Below the pieces are notes generated by a model. That model ran no database searches. It was not told the origin of the DNA and saw only the letters and a program-made list of their open reading frames with translations. This document shows, one piece after another, positions 16,861-26,900 of a stretch of 64,000 bases of DNA. A program made the translations under genes and the position numbers. The stretch is from Duganella zoogloeoides. GTDB lineage: Bacteria > Pseudomonadota > Gammaproteobacteria > Burkholderiales > Burkholderiaceae_D. The DNA lies in the NCBI RefSeq assembly GCF_034479515.1, contig NZ_CP140152.1:3162001-3226000 (forward strand). The letters are read 5' to 3'. The stretch's first letter is position 1; every line of letters starts with the position of its first letter.

Positions 16861-18543
16861 TCAGAGCAACTGCCTGATCTTTTGCTCGAGCATATCGAAA
16901 CGGAACGGCTTGGGGATGATGTCCAGCGGTGCGCCAAGGTCCGCCTGCTCCGGCAGCTGGTCCATGTAACCGGTCGCTGCAAGAAGTTTCACATGCGGGT
17001 AATCGCGCGCGACCGCCTGCGCCAGGGCGATGCCATTCATCCCGCCCGGCATCACGATATCGGTAAACATCAGGTCGATCCGCTCGCCCCTGGCCAGGTA
17101 CTCGAGCGCGGCGGTCGCGCTGTCGACCGCCGCCACCTCGTACCCCAACGCTTGCAGAAACTCGGTGGTCAGCATCAGGATATCGGCATTGTCGTCCACC
17201 ACCAGCAGGCGCCTGGCGCGCCACCTGCTGTGATCAACCCCGGCCGGAACCGCGGCAGCCGGCTCCTCGAGGGGCGCCGCAGGCGGCGCTGCTTGCACCG
17301 CCGGAAACCTCAAGGTGACGGTGGTGCCCTTGCCCAGGGTGCTGGCAATGTGCAGCTTGCCTTGGGACTGCTCAGCAAATCCGTGCACCATCGCCAGGCC
17401 CAGGCCGGTACCAGGCCCCTTGGTGGTAAAAAACGGCTCCGTGGCCCGTTGCACCACTTCCTCGGCCATGCCCGGCCCGCTGTCCTGTATCGCCACCTCC
17501 ACGCATGCATGGGCGCCACGCGGCAGCGACCTGGAAGGCGCCGTGGCAGTGGCCAGCCGGGTGGCAACCGTGATCGCGCCCCCGTCGGGCATCGCTTCGC
17601 GGGCGTTTTTAATCAGGTTGAGCAAGGCAGAATCAAGATGGTCGGCATCCACCTGGCACTGCGGCAGATTGGTGCCGAGATCGAGGCGCAGGGTAATGGA
17701 CTTGGGCAAGGTTGGCGCCAGCATGTCGGCCAGGCCCAGCACCACCTGATTCAGGGACACCAGCTTCGGGTGGAGATTTTGCTTGCGGGCGAACGTCAGC
17801 AGCTTCTGGGTCAGGCGGGTCGCCTTGTCGAGCGCCCCCCGGCTGCGCTCGAGTGCATCGATGGCCGAGTTCGACCCCTGCAGCTGGCGGGTGGCCAGTT
17901 CCAGGTTGCCGGTGGCAACGTGCAGGAGATTGTTGAAGTCGTGCGCCAACCCCGCGGTGAGGGCACCGATGGCTTCCATCTTCTGGGCCTGGATCGACGA
18001 CTGGTACTGGTTGAACTTGTCCGTAATGTCGAGCTGGGACGCAAAATAGTAGAGCAGTTCGCTGTTGCGATCGAACACCGGGCCCATGTACAGCCCGTTC
18101 CAGAACGGCGTGCCATCGGCCTTGTAGTTGAGGATATCGACCGCCACGGCGCGCTGCTCCTCGATACCGTGACGGATCTCGGCCACGGTGTCGCGGTTGG
18201 TGTCCGCGCCCTGCAAAAAGCGGCAATTGCGCCCCAGGATCTGGCTCTCGCTGTAGCCGGTCAAATCCATGAACGCACCGTTGGCAAACACGATCGGGTT
18301 ATCGGGCTGACGCGGGTCGGTAATAATCATCGGCATGCGCGTCATCTCGACCGCAGCAAAGAACACATCGCCGCGATCCCCGAGCCCGTCCTTGCTGACA
18401 TAGGTCGCTTGCCAGTGCTCCACGCCCGGATTGCCCAGCGGATTGTAACTACTGCCTTCCATCTGGCCGTCAGCCTTGATGCCGGTTGCTCCGTCCCCAG
18501 ATGCGTCGCCACCCTGGTCGCGCACCGATTTTCCGATCGTCAT
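16861..18543 (-). CDS. LOV-domain hybrid histidine kinase with receiver
   Basis: Blue-light-type sensor kinase of 560 residues. Order: a short disordered N-terminus; a LOV/PAS domain (about 60-175) with the photoactive motif GRNCRFLQ, in which Cys107 would form the FMN adduct; a HisKA-type dimerisation helix with phospho-acceptor His201 in AGLAHDFNNLL; a HATPase domain (NLIKNAREAM, DSGPGM, GTGLGLAMVHGF); and a C-terminal receiver (LLVVDDNAD, phospho-Asp in FTDIVMPGGMNG, Lys in IPKPF). No membrane segment is seen. The start at ATG 18543 is set by a perfect AGGAGG five bases upstream; the open frame runs 15 codons further. It is divergent from the ABC transporter gene. The partner regulator is unknown. 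Confidence 0.93.
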   Translation of the reverse strand: MTIGKSVRDQGGDASGDGATGIKADGQMEGSSYNPLGNPGVEHWQATYVSKDGLGDRGDVFFAAVEMTRMPMIITDPRQPDNPIVFANGAFMDLTGYSESQILGRNCRFLQGADTNRDTVAEIRHGIEEQRAVAVDILNYKADGTPFWNGLYMGPVFDRNSELLYYFASQLDITDKFNQYQSSIQAQKMEAIGALTAGLAHDFNNLLHVATGNLELATRQLQGSNSAIDALERSRGALDKATRLTQKLLTFARKQNLHPKLVSLNQVVLGLADMLAPTLPKSITLRLDLGTNLPQCQVDADHLDSALLNLIKNAREAMPDGGAITVATRLATATAPSRSLPRGAHACVEVAIQDSGPGMAEEVVQRATEPFFTTKGPGTGLGLAMVHGFAEQSQGKLHIASTLGKGTTVTLRFPAVQAAPPAAPLEEPAAAVPAGVDHSRWRARRLLVVDDNADILMLTTEFLQALGYEVAAVDSATAALEYLARGERIDLMFTDIVMPGGMNGIALAQAVARDYPHVKLLAATGYMDQLPEQADLGAPLDIIPKPFRFDMLEQKIRQLL

Positions 18544-18667
18544 ATTCCCTCCTGTAGAGCACGCAAAATAACATCGCCGTGCAACCAACTGTGTGAGATC
18601 GCTAACTTGTCATCCGAGTAAAACTGGATTAATGCGCACTGTTGTACTGTTTCTTTGCAAACATTTT

Positions 18668-18685
18668 CATAATAACGTTATGATG
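18668..18685. promoter_or_regulatory. 18-bp near-perfect palindrome in a divergent promoter region
   Basis: CATAATAACGTTATGATG has arms matching at 8 of 9 positions around a central CG. It sits in the 280-base region between the divergent LOV kinase and ABC transporter genes, so it could be an operator acting on either. No candidate binding protein is adjacent. Confidence 0.4.
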
Positions 18686-18823
18686 CAGTGCAACAGTCGA
18701 TATCCATGCACCCAGCTCACATTCATAGGCGCATCCCATGTCATGTTTATTCCTTTTTAATTCGCTCCACTTACTTGCGCGCCCTGCCGGTCACCGCCAT
18801 GGGCTGGCACAGCCACTGAAACC

Positions 18824-20572
18824 GTGCATCACTTGTCAACCACTTCTGCCGTGAACGCCGCACCCGCACACTCTTCCCCCGATGCCGCCCACCGGCCCGG
18901 CATGCTGCACCTGTTTGCGCCGTACTGGGGTGCGCGCAAGCGCTGGCGCGCCTGGCTGCTGGTGGTGCTGTGGCTGGCGATCACGCTGGGCTCCGCCTGG
19001 CTGTACGTCCGGGCCAACGAGCTGACCGGCGAATTGACCGACGCCCTGCTGGCCCGCAACTGGGACCTGCTGAAAAAAGTGGTCTGGATGACGATCGGCG
19101 TCGGCTTGCTGGTCGGTGCGCTCGGCGTGGTGCGCACTGCCATCATCGACCTGATCGACCTCGACTGGCGCACCTGGCTCAGCAACCACTACCTGGAACA
19201 GTGGTTCAGCTCGCATGCTTATTACGCCATGGATCCCGATGGCGCCCTTTCCAATGCCGACCAGCACATCGCCGAAGACGTCCGGCTGTTTGCCAACAGC
19301 AGCGTAGTCAACATCTCCAACATGATCAACGTGCTGGTCAACATCGTGGCTTTCACTGCGGTCTTATGGGCGCTCTCGGGAACCCTCACCATCCCGATCG
19401 GTGACTGGAGCATTAAAATCCCCGGCTACATGGTCTATGTCGCCCTGCTGTACAACCTTGCCTATTTGCTGCTGGTCCACTGGGTGGGAAAGCGCCTGAT
19501 CGTGCTGGGCATGAAACGCCAGACCGTCGAGGCCGACTACCGCTACGGCGCCATGCAGGTGCGCGAAAACGCCGTGCAGATCGCGTTTTATGGCGGCGCC
19601 GCCAACGAATTGCAGCGCCTGCGCCGCCGCTTTGCGAAAATCCGCGACAACGTGCTGGCCACGGTCGTGCGCAACGCCAAGCTCGAGATGACCAGGACGG
19701 TCTATGGCCACCTGTTTGCCGTGCTGCCCACGTTGACCGCCCTGCCGCGCTATTTTGCCGGCGAGATCACGATGGGCGGCGTTACCCAGGCCGTCGGCGC
19801 CTTCGGCCAGCTGAGCGCGTCGCTCGGTTATTTCCAGGAGTCGTACAAGAGCTTTGCGATGTGGCTGGCACTGGCCAACCGCTTGCGCGATTTTTCGTGG
19901 GCGATCAACAAGGCCCACGCCCGGCCGAACGGTTTTACCGTGGTGCGCGGCAACCAGTCCGACATCCACAGCAGTGTGCTCGCCCTGCGCACGCCGGAAG
20001 GTGAGCCGCTGGCCGATGTGGCGCCGCTGAAACTGGCGGCCGGCAGCCGCACGCTGGTGCGCGGGCCGTCCGGCACCGGCAAGAGCACGCTGCTGCGCAC
20101 CCTGGCCGGCATCTGGATGCACGGCGCCGGCACCGTCACGCTGCCGGCCAAGGCGCGCATCATGTTTCTGCCGCAGCGCAGCTACCTGCCGAGCGGCACC
20201 TTCAAGGCCGCCATGTGCTACCCGCTGATGCCCGACCAGTTCGACGACGCCACCTGCCGGCGCGTGCTGGAAATCTGCGGCCTGGGCGGGCGCATCACGT
20301 CACTTAACACGCGCGACAACTGGCAGCAGTTGCTGTCCGGCGGCGAACAGCAGCGCGTCGCCTTTGCCCGGGTGCTGCTGCAACGGCCCGACTTCGTGTT
20401 TCTCGATGAAGCGACCAGCGCGCTGGACCCGGCCACCGAAGCGAGCCTGTACCAGGCCCTGCTGAAAGAACTGCCCGACAGCGCCATCATCAGCGTGGCG
20501 CACCGCACCGCCGTAGCCGACTACCACGACGACATCATCGAGCTGGTGCCGAGCGCGGCGCAGGCGGCATAG
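18824..20572 (+). CDS. SbmA/BacA-like ABC transporter, fused permease and ATPase
   Basis: Half-transporter of 582 residues. The N-terminal two thirds is a six-helix membrane domain of the ABC_membrane_2 / SbmA-BacA type (WLAITLGSAWLYVRANELTGEL, the LDWRTWLSNHYL and YYAMDPDGALSNADQHIAEDV segments are typical). The C-terminal third is the nucleotide-binding domain with Walker A GPSGTGKST, signature LSGGEQQRV, Walker B FVFLDEATSALD and a switch His (SVAHR). It resembles YddA and Rv1819c, which move peptides or cobalamin-like compounds; the substrate here is unknown. The start is taken at GTG 18824, with no strong ribosome site; the conserved domain begins about 25 residues later. Confidence 0.88.
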   Translation: MHHLSTTSAVNAAPAHSSPDAAHRPGMLHLFAPYWGARKRWRAWLLVVLWLAITLGSAWLYVRANELTGELTDALLARNWDLLKKVVWMTIGVGLLVGALGVVRTAIIDLIDLDWRTWLSNHYLEQWFSSHAYYAMDPDGALSNADQHIAEDVRLFANSSVVNISNMINVLVNIVAFTAVLWALSGTLTIPIGDWSIKIPGYMVYVALLYNLAYLLLVHWVGKRLIVLGMKRQTVEADYRYGAMQVRENAVQIAFYGGAANELQRLRRRFAKIRDNVLATVVRNAKLEMTRTVYGHLFAVLPTLTALPRYFAGEITMGGVTQAVGAFGQLSASLGYFQESYKSFAMWLALANRLRDFSWAINKAHARPNGFTVVRGNQSDIHSSVLALRTPEGEPLADVAPLKLAAGSRTLVRGPSGTGKSTLLRTLAGIWMHGAGTVTLPAKARIMFLPQRSYLPSGTFKAAMCYPLMPDQFDDATCRRVLEICGLGGRITSLNTRDNWQQLLSGGEQQRVAFARVLLQRPDFVFLDEATSALDPATEASLYQALLKELPDSAIISVAHRTAVADYHDDIIELVPSAAQAA

Positions 20573-20618
20573 CCGCGCAAGCCGGGTGGCGCTGGCGGCC
20601 TAGCCGCGCAAGCCGGGT
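20563..20618. repeat. 31-bp tandem duplication over a stop codon
   Basis: A unit of 31 bases starting GGCGGC at 20563 is repeated from 20594; 24 of the first 25 positions match (18 identical in a row, TAGCCGCGCAAGCCGGGT at 20570 and 20601). The first copy contains the stop codon of the ABC transporter gene. Confidence 0.85.
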
Positions 20619-20619
20619 T

Positions 20620-21585
20620 TTAGTAACCGTAGATCATCTTGTAGGCCAAGTCCGGCGAGAACGTTCCAGCCGGCGCCGCGCAGCCGTCCGACTCTCCGGG
20701 CGACTTGATCCACAAGACCATTTCCGGCGTACTGCCGGCCGGATTGACGCGCGGCGAAACGCCCAGCTTGCGGCCAGCCGGATCGCACCACTGGGTGCCG
20801 TTCGGTCCATTACCATTGCGGCTGGTATCGACCACGAAGGTTTTTTCCAGGCCACGCTGGCGCAAGGCGTTGGCCACCGCCACGCCATACGGATTGCTCT
20901 CGGCATCGGTACGGTAGTTCGAGACGTTGAGCGCAAAGCCACGCGCACCGGCCACGCCCGCATTGACCAGCCGCGTGGCCGCTTCCGCCGGGGTCAGCCA
21001 GGCACTGTTGCCGATGTCGAGATACAGGTAAGCGCCGGGCGCCAGCGCGGCAAATTGCGCCACTGCGTAGCGCAGCAGTTCCAGCCGTGCGCTTTTGCCG
21101 GCTGCGTCCAGGCAGTCCAGTTGCGGCAAGGCGTCGGGCTCGAGCACGACGATGGCCGGCCGACTGCCGACGGCAGTGGCAAACGCGCGGATCCAGTCGC
21201 GGTAAGCCTGCAGCGAGCCGGCGCCACCTGCGCTGTACTGGCCGCAGTCGCGCGCCGGGATGTTGTACGCCACCAGCACCGGGGTGCGCCCGTAGTACCA
21301 CGCGGTGCCGACGAAATGGCCGACGGCGGCACCGATCTCGCCGCTCCAGCCACCGAACCAGCGTGCGCCAGGCTGGTTGGCGATGCGATTGCGGATATCG
21401 GTTACGCGCCCGTCGCTGGGGTGGTTGCCGGCCCAGATGGCAGCGGTCGATTGCGGATCGACGTACAGTGGCGGCAGCGCAGCGGCAGCCCCCGTGCAAG
21501 CGAGCAGCGACAGCGACGGCAGCAGCCGTTTCGCCAGGGTGGCCAGGTGCGGCCGTTTTGCATGTTGCGGGTGTTTCATCGTCAT
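20620..21585 (-). CDS. GH6 glucanase (first copy)
   Basis: Glycoside hydrolase family 6 enzyme of 321 residues, an inverting endo- or exo-glucanase for beta-1,4-glucan. Seen: catalytic-centre Asp113 in NIPARDCGQYSAGGA, the general acid Asp151 in VVLEPDALPQLDC, and a third Asp at about 300 in IKSPGESDGC, which correspond to the three conserved acidic residues known in fungal Cel6A. There is no carbohydrate-binding module. The N-terminus (LLPSLSLLAC) fits either a lipoprotein or a normal signal peptide. The start is ATG 21585 with AAGGAGACCAGC upstream; the open frame extends much further only because the frame happens to be open across the permease gene. It is the last gene of a four-gene operon. 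The paralogue two genes upstream is closely similar. Confidence 0.92.
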   Translation of the reverse strand: MTMKHPQHAKRPHLATLAKRLLPSLSLLACTGAAAALPPLYVDPQSTAAIWAGNHPSDGRVTDIRNRIANQPGARWFGGWSGEIGAAVGHFVGTAWYYGRTPVLVAYNIPARDCGQYSAGGAGSLQAYRDWIRAFATAVGSRPAIVVLEPDALPQLDCLDAAGKSARLELLRYAVAQFAALAPGAYLYLDIGNSAWLTPAEAATRLVNAGVAGARGFALNVSNYRTDAESNPYGVAVANALRQRGLEKTFVVDTSRNGNGPNGTQWCDPAGRKLGVSPRVNPAGSTPEMVLWIKSPGESDGCAAPAGTFSPDLAYKMIYGY

Positions 21586-21632
21586 GCTGGTCTCCTTTTT
21601 TGGATTTATCGATACAACGTCAGCCGCCAGGC

Positions 21633-22889
21633 TTATGCGGCAGCCTGGCGGTAAATGCCGGCATACTTGATGCCGAACCACAGGATCGGCAAATAGCACG
21701 CGGCGGGCAGCAGGAACGACGCTTGCACGCCCACCAGGTCGGCCAGCACGCCCTGCCCCACCGGCACCACGGCGCCGCCCACGATGGCCATGCACAGCAG
21801 GCCGGCGGCCTGGCCGGTGCCGGCGCCCAGCTGGTGCAAGCCCATGCTGAAGATGGTGGGGAACATGATGGCGTTGCACAGGCCCACGGCCAGGACGGCC
21901 CACATGGCGACGCTGCCGCTGCCGAACACGGCCACCAGGATCAGCACCACGGCCAGGGCCGCGCTGAACGCCAGCGCCTTGCCGGCGCTGACGCGGCGCA
22001 TCACCAGCGCGCCGACAAAGCGCCCCACCATCGCCCCGCCCCAGTACAGGCTGACGTAATGGGCGGCGTTTGCCACGCTCAAGCCGGCGATATGGCGCTC
22101 GGTCAGGAAATTGACGATGAAGCTGCCGATTGCCACTTCGGCGCCCACGTACAGGAAGATCGCCAGCACCGCGAACACCAGGCGCGGATGCTGGCGCAGC
22201 ACCAGCGGCGTGCGGTCGTCGGCAGTTGCCGCCACTTGCGGCAGCCTGGCCAGCGCAAAGCCCATGCTCAGGGCCAGCAGCGTGAACGCCAGCATCAGGT
22301 ACGGTCCCTGCACGGCGTGCGCACCGTCGGCGGCGCCGTCCGACAGGATCAGCCAGGCGCCCACCAGCGGGCCGACCGTGGTACCCAGCGAGTTGAAACC
22401 CTGGGTCAGCGTGAGCCGACCGGAGGCAGTGGCCGCCGGCCCGAGGATGGTGACGTAAGGATTGGCCGCCACTTGCAGCATGGTGATGCCGCTGGCCAGC
22501 ACGAACAGCGCGGCCAGGAACAGACCGAAGCCGGCTTGCGCGGCCGGATAAAACATCAGGCAGCCGACACCGGCCGTGGCCAGCCCGGCCACCACGCCGC
22601 GCTGGTAGCCGATGCGCCGCACCAGCGCGCCGGCCGGCAGCGAGACCAGGAAGTACGCGCCGAAAAAGCACGACTGCACCAGCATCGCCTGCACATAGCT
22701 CAAGGTGTACACCGCGCGCAAGTGCGGAATCAGCACGTCGTTCAGCGCCGTGATCAGGCCCCACATGAAAAACAGCATGGTGACCATGGTCAGTGCGCCG
22801 CCCTGGGTGGGCTGCGGCGGCAGGCCTTTGTGCGCGCCAGGCGGTTCGGATGGTTCGGGCCGGGTCTGGACCGGTTGAATGATTGCCAC
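21633..22889 (-). CDS. MFS sugar permease, FucP/GluP type
   Basis: Inner-membrane major facilitator of 418 residues with about 12 transmembrane helices. It resembles the fucose/glucose/galactose:H+ symporter group: FFMWGLITALNDVLIPHLR and SCFFGAYFLVSLPAG near the N-terminus and QVAANPYVTILGP in the first half. The start is GTG 22889 behind AAAGGAATAAC; the longer frame upstream is a shadow of the neighbouring GH6. It lies between two GH6 genes on the same strand, with gaps of 23 and 47 bases, so it is part of the operon and probably imports glucose or a short glucan product made by those enzymes. Confidence 0.9.
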   Translation of the reverse strand: MAIIQPVQTRPEPSEPPGAHKGLPPQPTQGGALTMVTMLFFMWGLITALNDVLIPHLRAVYTLSYVQAMLVQSCFFGAYFLVSLPAGALVRRIGYQRGVVAGLATAGVGCLMFYPAAQAGFGLFLAALFVLASGITMLQVAANPYVTILGPAATASGRLTLTQGFNSLGTTVGPLVGAWLILSDGAADGAHAVQGPYLMLAFTLLALSMGFALARLPQVAATADDRTPLVLRQHPRLVFAVLAIFLYVGAEVAIGSFIVNFLTERHIAGLSVANAAHYVSLYWGGAMVGRFVGALVMRRVSAGKALAFSAALAVVLILVAVFGSGSVAMWAVLAVGLCNAIMFPTIFSMGLHQLGAGTGQAAGLLCMAIVGGAVVPVGQGVLADLVGVQASFLLPAACYLPILWFGIKYAGIYRQAAA

Positions 22890-22912
22890 GTTATTCCTTT
22901 GTGTGAGATGGT

Positions 22913-23836
22913 TTAGCGGCCGTCGATCATCTTGTGCGCGAGGTCGGGCACGAAGGTGCCGGCGGCGGCGGCGCAACCGTCGGCTTCGCCCGGGGACTTG
23001 ATCCACAATGTCATGGCCGGCTGGCTGCCGGCGGCATGGATGCGCGGCGCAGCGCCGAGGCGGCGGCCGGCCGGGTCGCACCATTCCTTGCCGAGCGGGC
23101 CGGCGCCGTTGCGGCTGGTATCGACCACGAAGCTTTTTGTCAGCCGGTACTTGTCGCGCAGCGCATCGGCCACGGCGATGCCGTACGGGTTGCTCTCGGC
23201 ATCGGTGCGGTAGTTCGAGACGTTGAGCGCGAACCCTGCCGCCCCGGCCACGCCGGCGTCCACCAGCCGCCTGGCGGCTTCCGGCGGCGCCAGCCAGTCG
23301 CTGTTGCCGATGTCGATATACACCTGGGCGTTCGGCGCCAGCGTTGCCAGCTGGCCGGTGGCGTACTGGAACAGTTGCAAGCGGTTCGCCTTGCCCGCCG
23401 CATCGAGGCAGTCGAGCTGCGGCAAGGCATCCGGTTCCAGCACCACCACGGCGGCGCGGCTGCCGATGCCGCCGGCAAATGCGCGGATCCAGTCGCGGTA
23501 GCCATTCATGGAACCGGCGCCGCCGGCGCTGTGCTGGCCGCAATCGCGCGCGGGGATGTTATAGGCCACCAACACCGGCAGGCGGCTGGCAGCAGCCGCT
23601 GCCGCAACGTACTGGTCCACGGCGGGGCCGATGTCGCCGCTCCAGCCGCCGAACCAGCGCGCGCCGGGCTGGCTGGCGATGTGCGCGCCGATGGCGGCTG
23701 CGCGCGGGTCGTCCGGGTGGGCGCGCACCCAGGCGGCGGCGCTCGACTGTGGATCGGCATAGAGTTCGGTGGCGGTGGCAGTCGTGGCAACGGCCAGCAG
23801 GCAGGCCAGCGCCAGCCCAGGCAATGTGTGCGTCAT
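22913..23836 (-). CDS. GH6 glucanase (second copy)
   Basis: GH6 family glucanase of 307 residues, paralogous to the enzyme at 20620. The same three catalytic segments are present: NIPARDCGQHSAGGA, VVLEPDALPQLDC and IKSPGEADGC; in the last the Asp is kept although the preceding Ser is Ala. The signal peptide (MTHTLPGLALACLLAVATT, cleaved near TATA) predicts export, and there is no binding module or linker. The start is ATG 23836 with AAGGACC just upstream; a longer in-frame start 14 codons earlier lacks a ribosome site. It follows the TonB receptor gene by 70 bases and precedes the MFS permease. Confidence 0.92.
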   Translation of the reverse strand: MTHTLPGLALACLLAVATTATATELYADPQSSAAAWVRAHPDDPRAAAIGAHIASQPGARWFGGWSGDIGPAVDQYVAAAAAASRLPVLVAYNIPARDCGQHSAGGAGSMNGYRDWIRAFAGGIGSRAAVVVLEPDALPQLDCLDAAGKANRLQLFQYATGQLATLAPNAQVYIDIGNSDWLAPPEAARRLVDAGVAGAAGFALNVSNYRTDAESNPYGIAVADALRDKYRLTKSFVVDTSRNGAGPLGKEWCDPAGRRLGAAPRIHAAGSQPAMTLWIKSPGEADGCAAAAGTFVPDLAHKMIDGR

Positions 23837-23906
23837 ATGGTCCTTGTCGGGTGGAGGGGTCACGGCCAGGACCGGCATTGCCGGCCCTGGCTGCTGGCGG
23901 AGATGC

Positions 23907-26900
23907 CTAGAACGTGTAGTGCAGCTGCGCCGTGTAGCGCGGACCGGTCTTGAACCAGGTGTGGTTCATATTGCCGATATGCTGGTCCATGGTCTGGCGG
24001 AACTGGACATCGTTGAGGTTTTGCGCCTCCAGGCCGATCGACAGCTTCTCGGTGATCTTGTAGAAGATCGACGCATCGACCTGGCCGTAGGCTTCCGCCC
24101 ACAGCGGCAGGCCCCAGGCCAGGTTCTCGGCGCCGTAGGTCGGGCTGGCCGGGTTGGTGTCCTTGCCATCGGTGCCGCGCGCGCCATAGGTGTTGACGGC
24201 CTGCAGGCTGCGCGAACGCCAGTTGTAGGCCACCCGTGCAGAAACCGGGCCGCGGTCGTACATCAGCGCCAGGTTGCCGCTGCGGCGCGACAGCCCCTGC
24301 AACGGCAGGTCGCCGAACACGCGGCCGTCGGTATCGCAGCCGTTGATGTTGAGGTTCAGGTTGACCGCGCCGTCGGCGTTACCGCTGCAATACGCCGAAT
24401 ACACGGGGTTGTACAGGTCGCGCTTGCTGTCCACGAAGGTGAAGCTGGCCTGCACGCCGATGCCCTTGAGCCAGTCCGGCACACTGTCGTAATACTGCTG
24501 GTAAGCCAGTTCGAAGCCGCGCGCACGGCCCTTGGCGCCGTTGACCGGCGACGTGACGGCAAAGTTGTGCATGGTGCCGGCCGTGTCGGGCAGCTGCACG
24601 TTGACCAGCTGGTCCACCACGATATCTTTCAGGCGCTTGTTGAACAGCGCCAGCGTCAGCGAGCCGCCTGGCTTGAAGTACCACTCCGCCGTCAGGTCCA
24701 GCTGGGTGGACGTGGTGGGCCGCAGCATCGGATTGCCTGCCGCCTCGCCGGTGAGGCTGACGTTGCTGACGTTGACCGCACCGGTCACCGGATCGACGCT
24801 GCTGTTGACCACTTGCGACAGCGAGTTATAGGCCTGCAGCTTGTTGAAGTCCGGCCGCGAGATCGCCTTGGCCAGCGCCAGGCGGAACTGCCAGCCGTCG
24901 TTGCCTTTCAGGCGCAGGTTCAGGCTTGGCAGCACGTTGTTGTAGGTGTTCTGGAAGTCGCCGGGACTCGAGAACGCGCGGATATCGGGAATCGGCACGC
25001 CGACCACGGCCGCGCCGGGCGGAATCACCGTGGTGTTGGGCGACAGTACCGTGTAGCCGGCGGCCTTCATGTCAGTCCTCACATAACGCACGCCGATATT
25101 GCCGTCCACCGGGTACTTCAGGTCGTCGAAGCCGAAGCGCAGCTGGGTGTAGAACGCCTTGGTTTTTTCCGACACATTGTTGGTTTCAGCCGGATCGGTA
25201 CCGAACGTGGCGCGCTTCCACGGTTCGCACTCGCCCCAGCCCTGGATGGCGGCCTGCTCCTGGCACAGCACCGTATGGTAGCTGTGCAGGGTTTCGTAGC
25301 TGGTGGGGTAGCCGCGCGCCACCGAGTCGGCCGGGAATACCGCTGCCGGCACCGACGCGCTGCCGTTGAAGAAGTTATTGAACTGGTGCACGCGCGCCTC
25401 GCTGGCAAAGCGTGGATCGCCCAGGTAAGCGAGCGTGGGGATGTTCCAGCCCAGCATCCACGGCTGCGTGATCGGCTGCCAGTTGTAGCTGGGGTTGGAG
25501 TTTTGCGTGTCCGACCGGCGGTCGGTAAAACGCACGCCGAACCGCACGTCGCGCAGCACGGCGTGGTCGAAGTTGCGCTGGAAGTCGGTCTTCCACACGT
25601 TGTTGCTGGCCGTGGAGCGGTCGAGGTGCTCCATGGTGTAGCCCCAATAGTAATTGTTGGGGTTGGCGATGTAGGCGCGGTCGGCGTCGTCGAAGGTCAG
25701 CGTCGGCAGGCCGCCGGTCAGGTCCAGGCCCTGCTTTTGCAGGCGCAAGCCGGTGGCCACGTCGGAATCGAGCGAACTGGTCTTGGCGCGGATGCGCTGG
25801 AAGTCGTTGCGGATGGTCCAGTCCTGGTTCACGCGCCATTGCACGTTCAGGGCGATGTCGGTGGTGGACGAATCGCGGGCCGACACGCGGCGGTCCGGGT
25901 TCAGGTTGATGCCGCCATTGTCGGGATCGGACAGGGTGCCGGACAGCAAGGCGCCGTTGGCGCCATACACGCCATTGGCCACCTGGATCGCGTACGGGGT
26001 GGCGTGCGACATCAGCATGGCCTGTTCGCTCCAGCTGTTCTGGTAGCTGGACTTGAAATACGTGAGCGAAGCGGTCAGGTCGCGGTTCGGGCGCCATTGG
26101 GCGGCGGCATACTGGCCCTTGCGCTCGCGTTCGAATTCCATGGTGCGCCAGGTCACGCCCTTCGGCACCCAAACGGTTTTGCCCGGCACCAAGTTGTCGC
26201 GCGGATAGTACGGTTCGATCTGGAAGTTGTCGGTGCGGGTGTCGCTTTGCGACTTGGCAAAGTCCACCAGCAGGCCGAATTCGCCGAACGGCGTCTGCCA
26301 GCGGTCCGACAGCAGCAGCGAGGTCGATGGCGTGGCCTTGCCCTCGCGCAGCGTCGAGTACGACATCTGGCCCGAGATCGCGCCGCGGAAGCCCTTGTAA
26401 TCGAACGGCATGGCGGTGCGCAGGTTGACCAGGCCGCTGATGGCGCCTTCGATCTGCTCGGCGGACGGATTCTTGTACACGTCCACGCCGGCCATCAGTT
26501 CGGGCGGCACGTCCTCGAAGCTGAGCGAGCGCGAGCCGTTGGCGGAAAACGAATCGCGGCCGTTCAGTTCCGAGCGCACGTAGTTCAGGCCGCGAATCGC
26601 GACGCCGGAACCCTCGACCGCGTAGTGCTGCGGGTCGCCTGCCATGCTGCGGTCGATGGTCACGCCCACCACCCGTTGCAGCACCTCGGTCACGGAGCGG
26701 TCCGGCAGTTTGCCGATGTCGTCGGCATTGATGGAATCGACGATCTCGTCGGCGTTCTGCTTGATTTTTTGCGCGGACTGCAAGGCTGCGCGCTGGCCGG
26801 ACACCACTACCACGCTGGTTTCGGCAGGTGCGGCCGGTTGCGGCTCGGCGGGCATGGTCTGGGCCCAGGCGCTGGCGCCGGACATCACGCCAATGTGCGC

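Noticed and set aside
15320..17224. A 634-codon minus-strand frame spanning the second receptor and the kinase receiver domain
   Set aside because: It crosses two genes on opposite strands and the hairpin between them; its composition is shadow-like.
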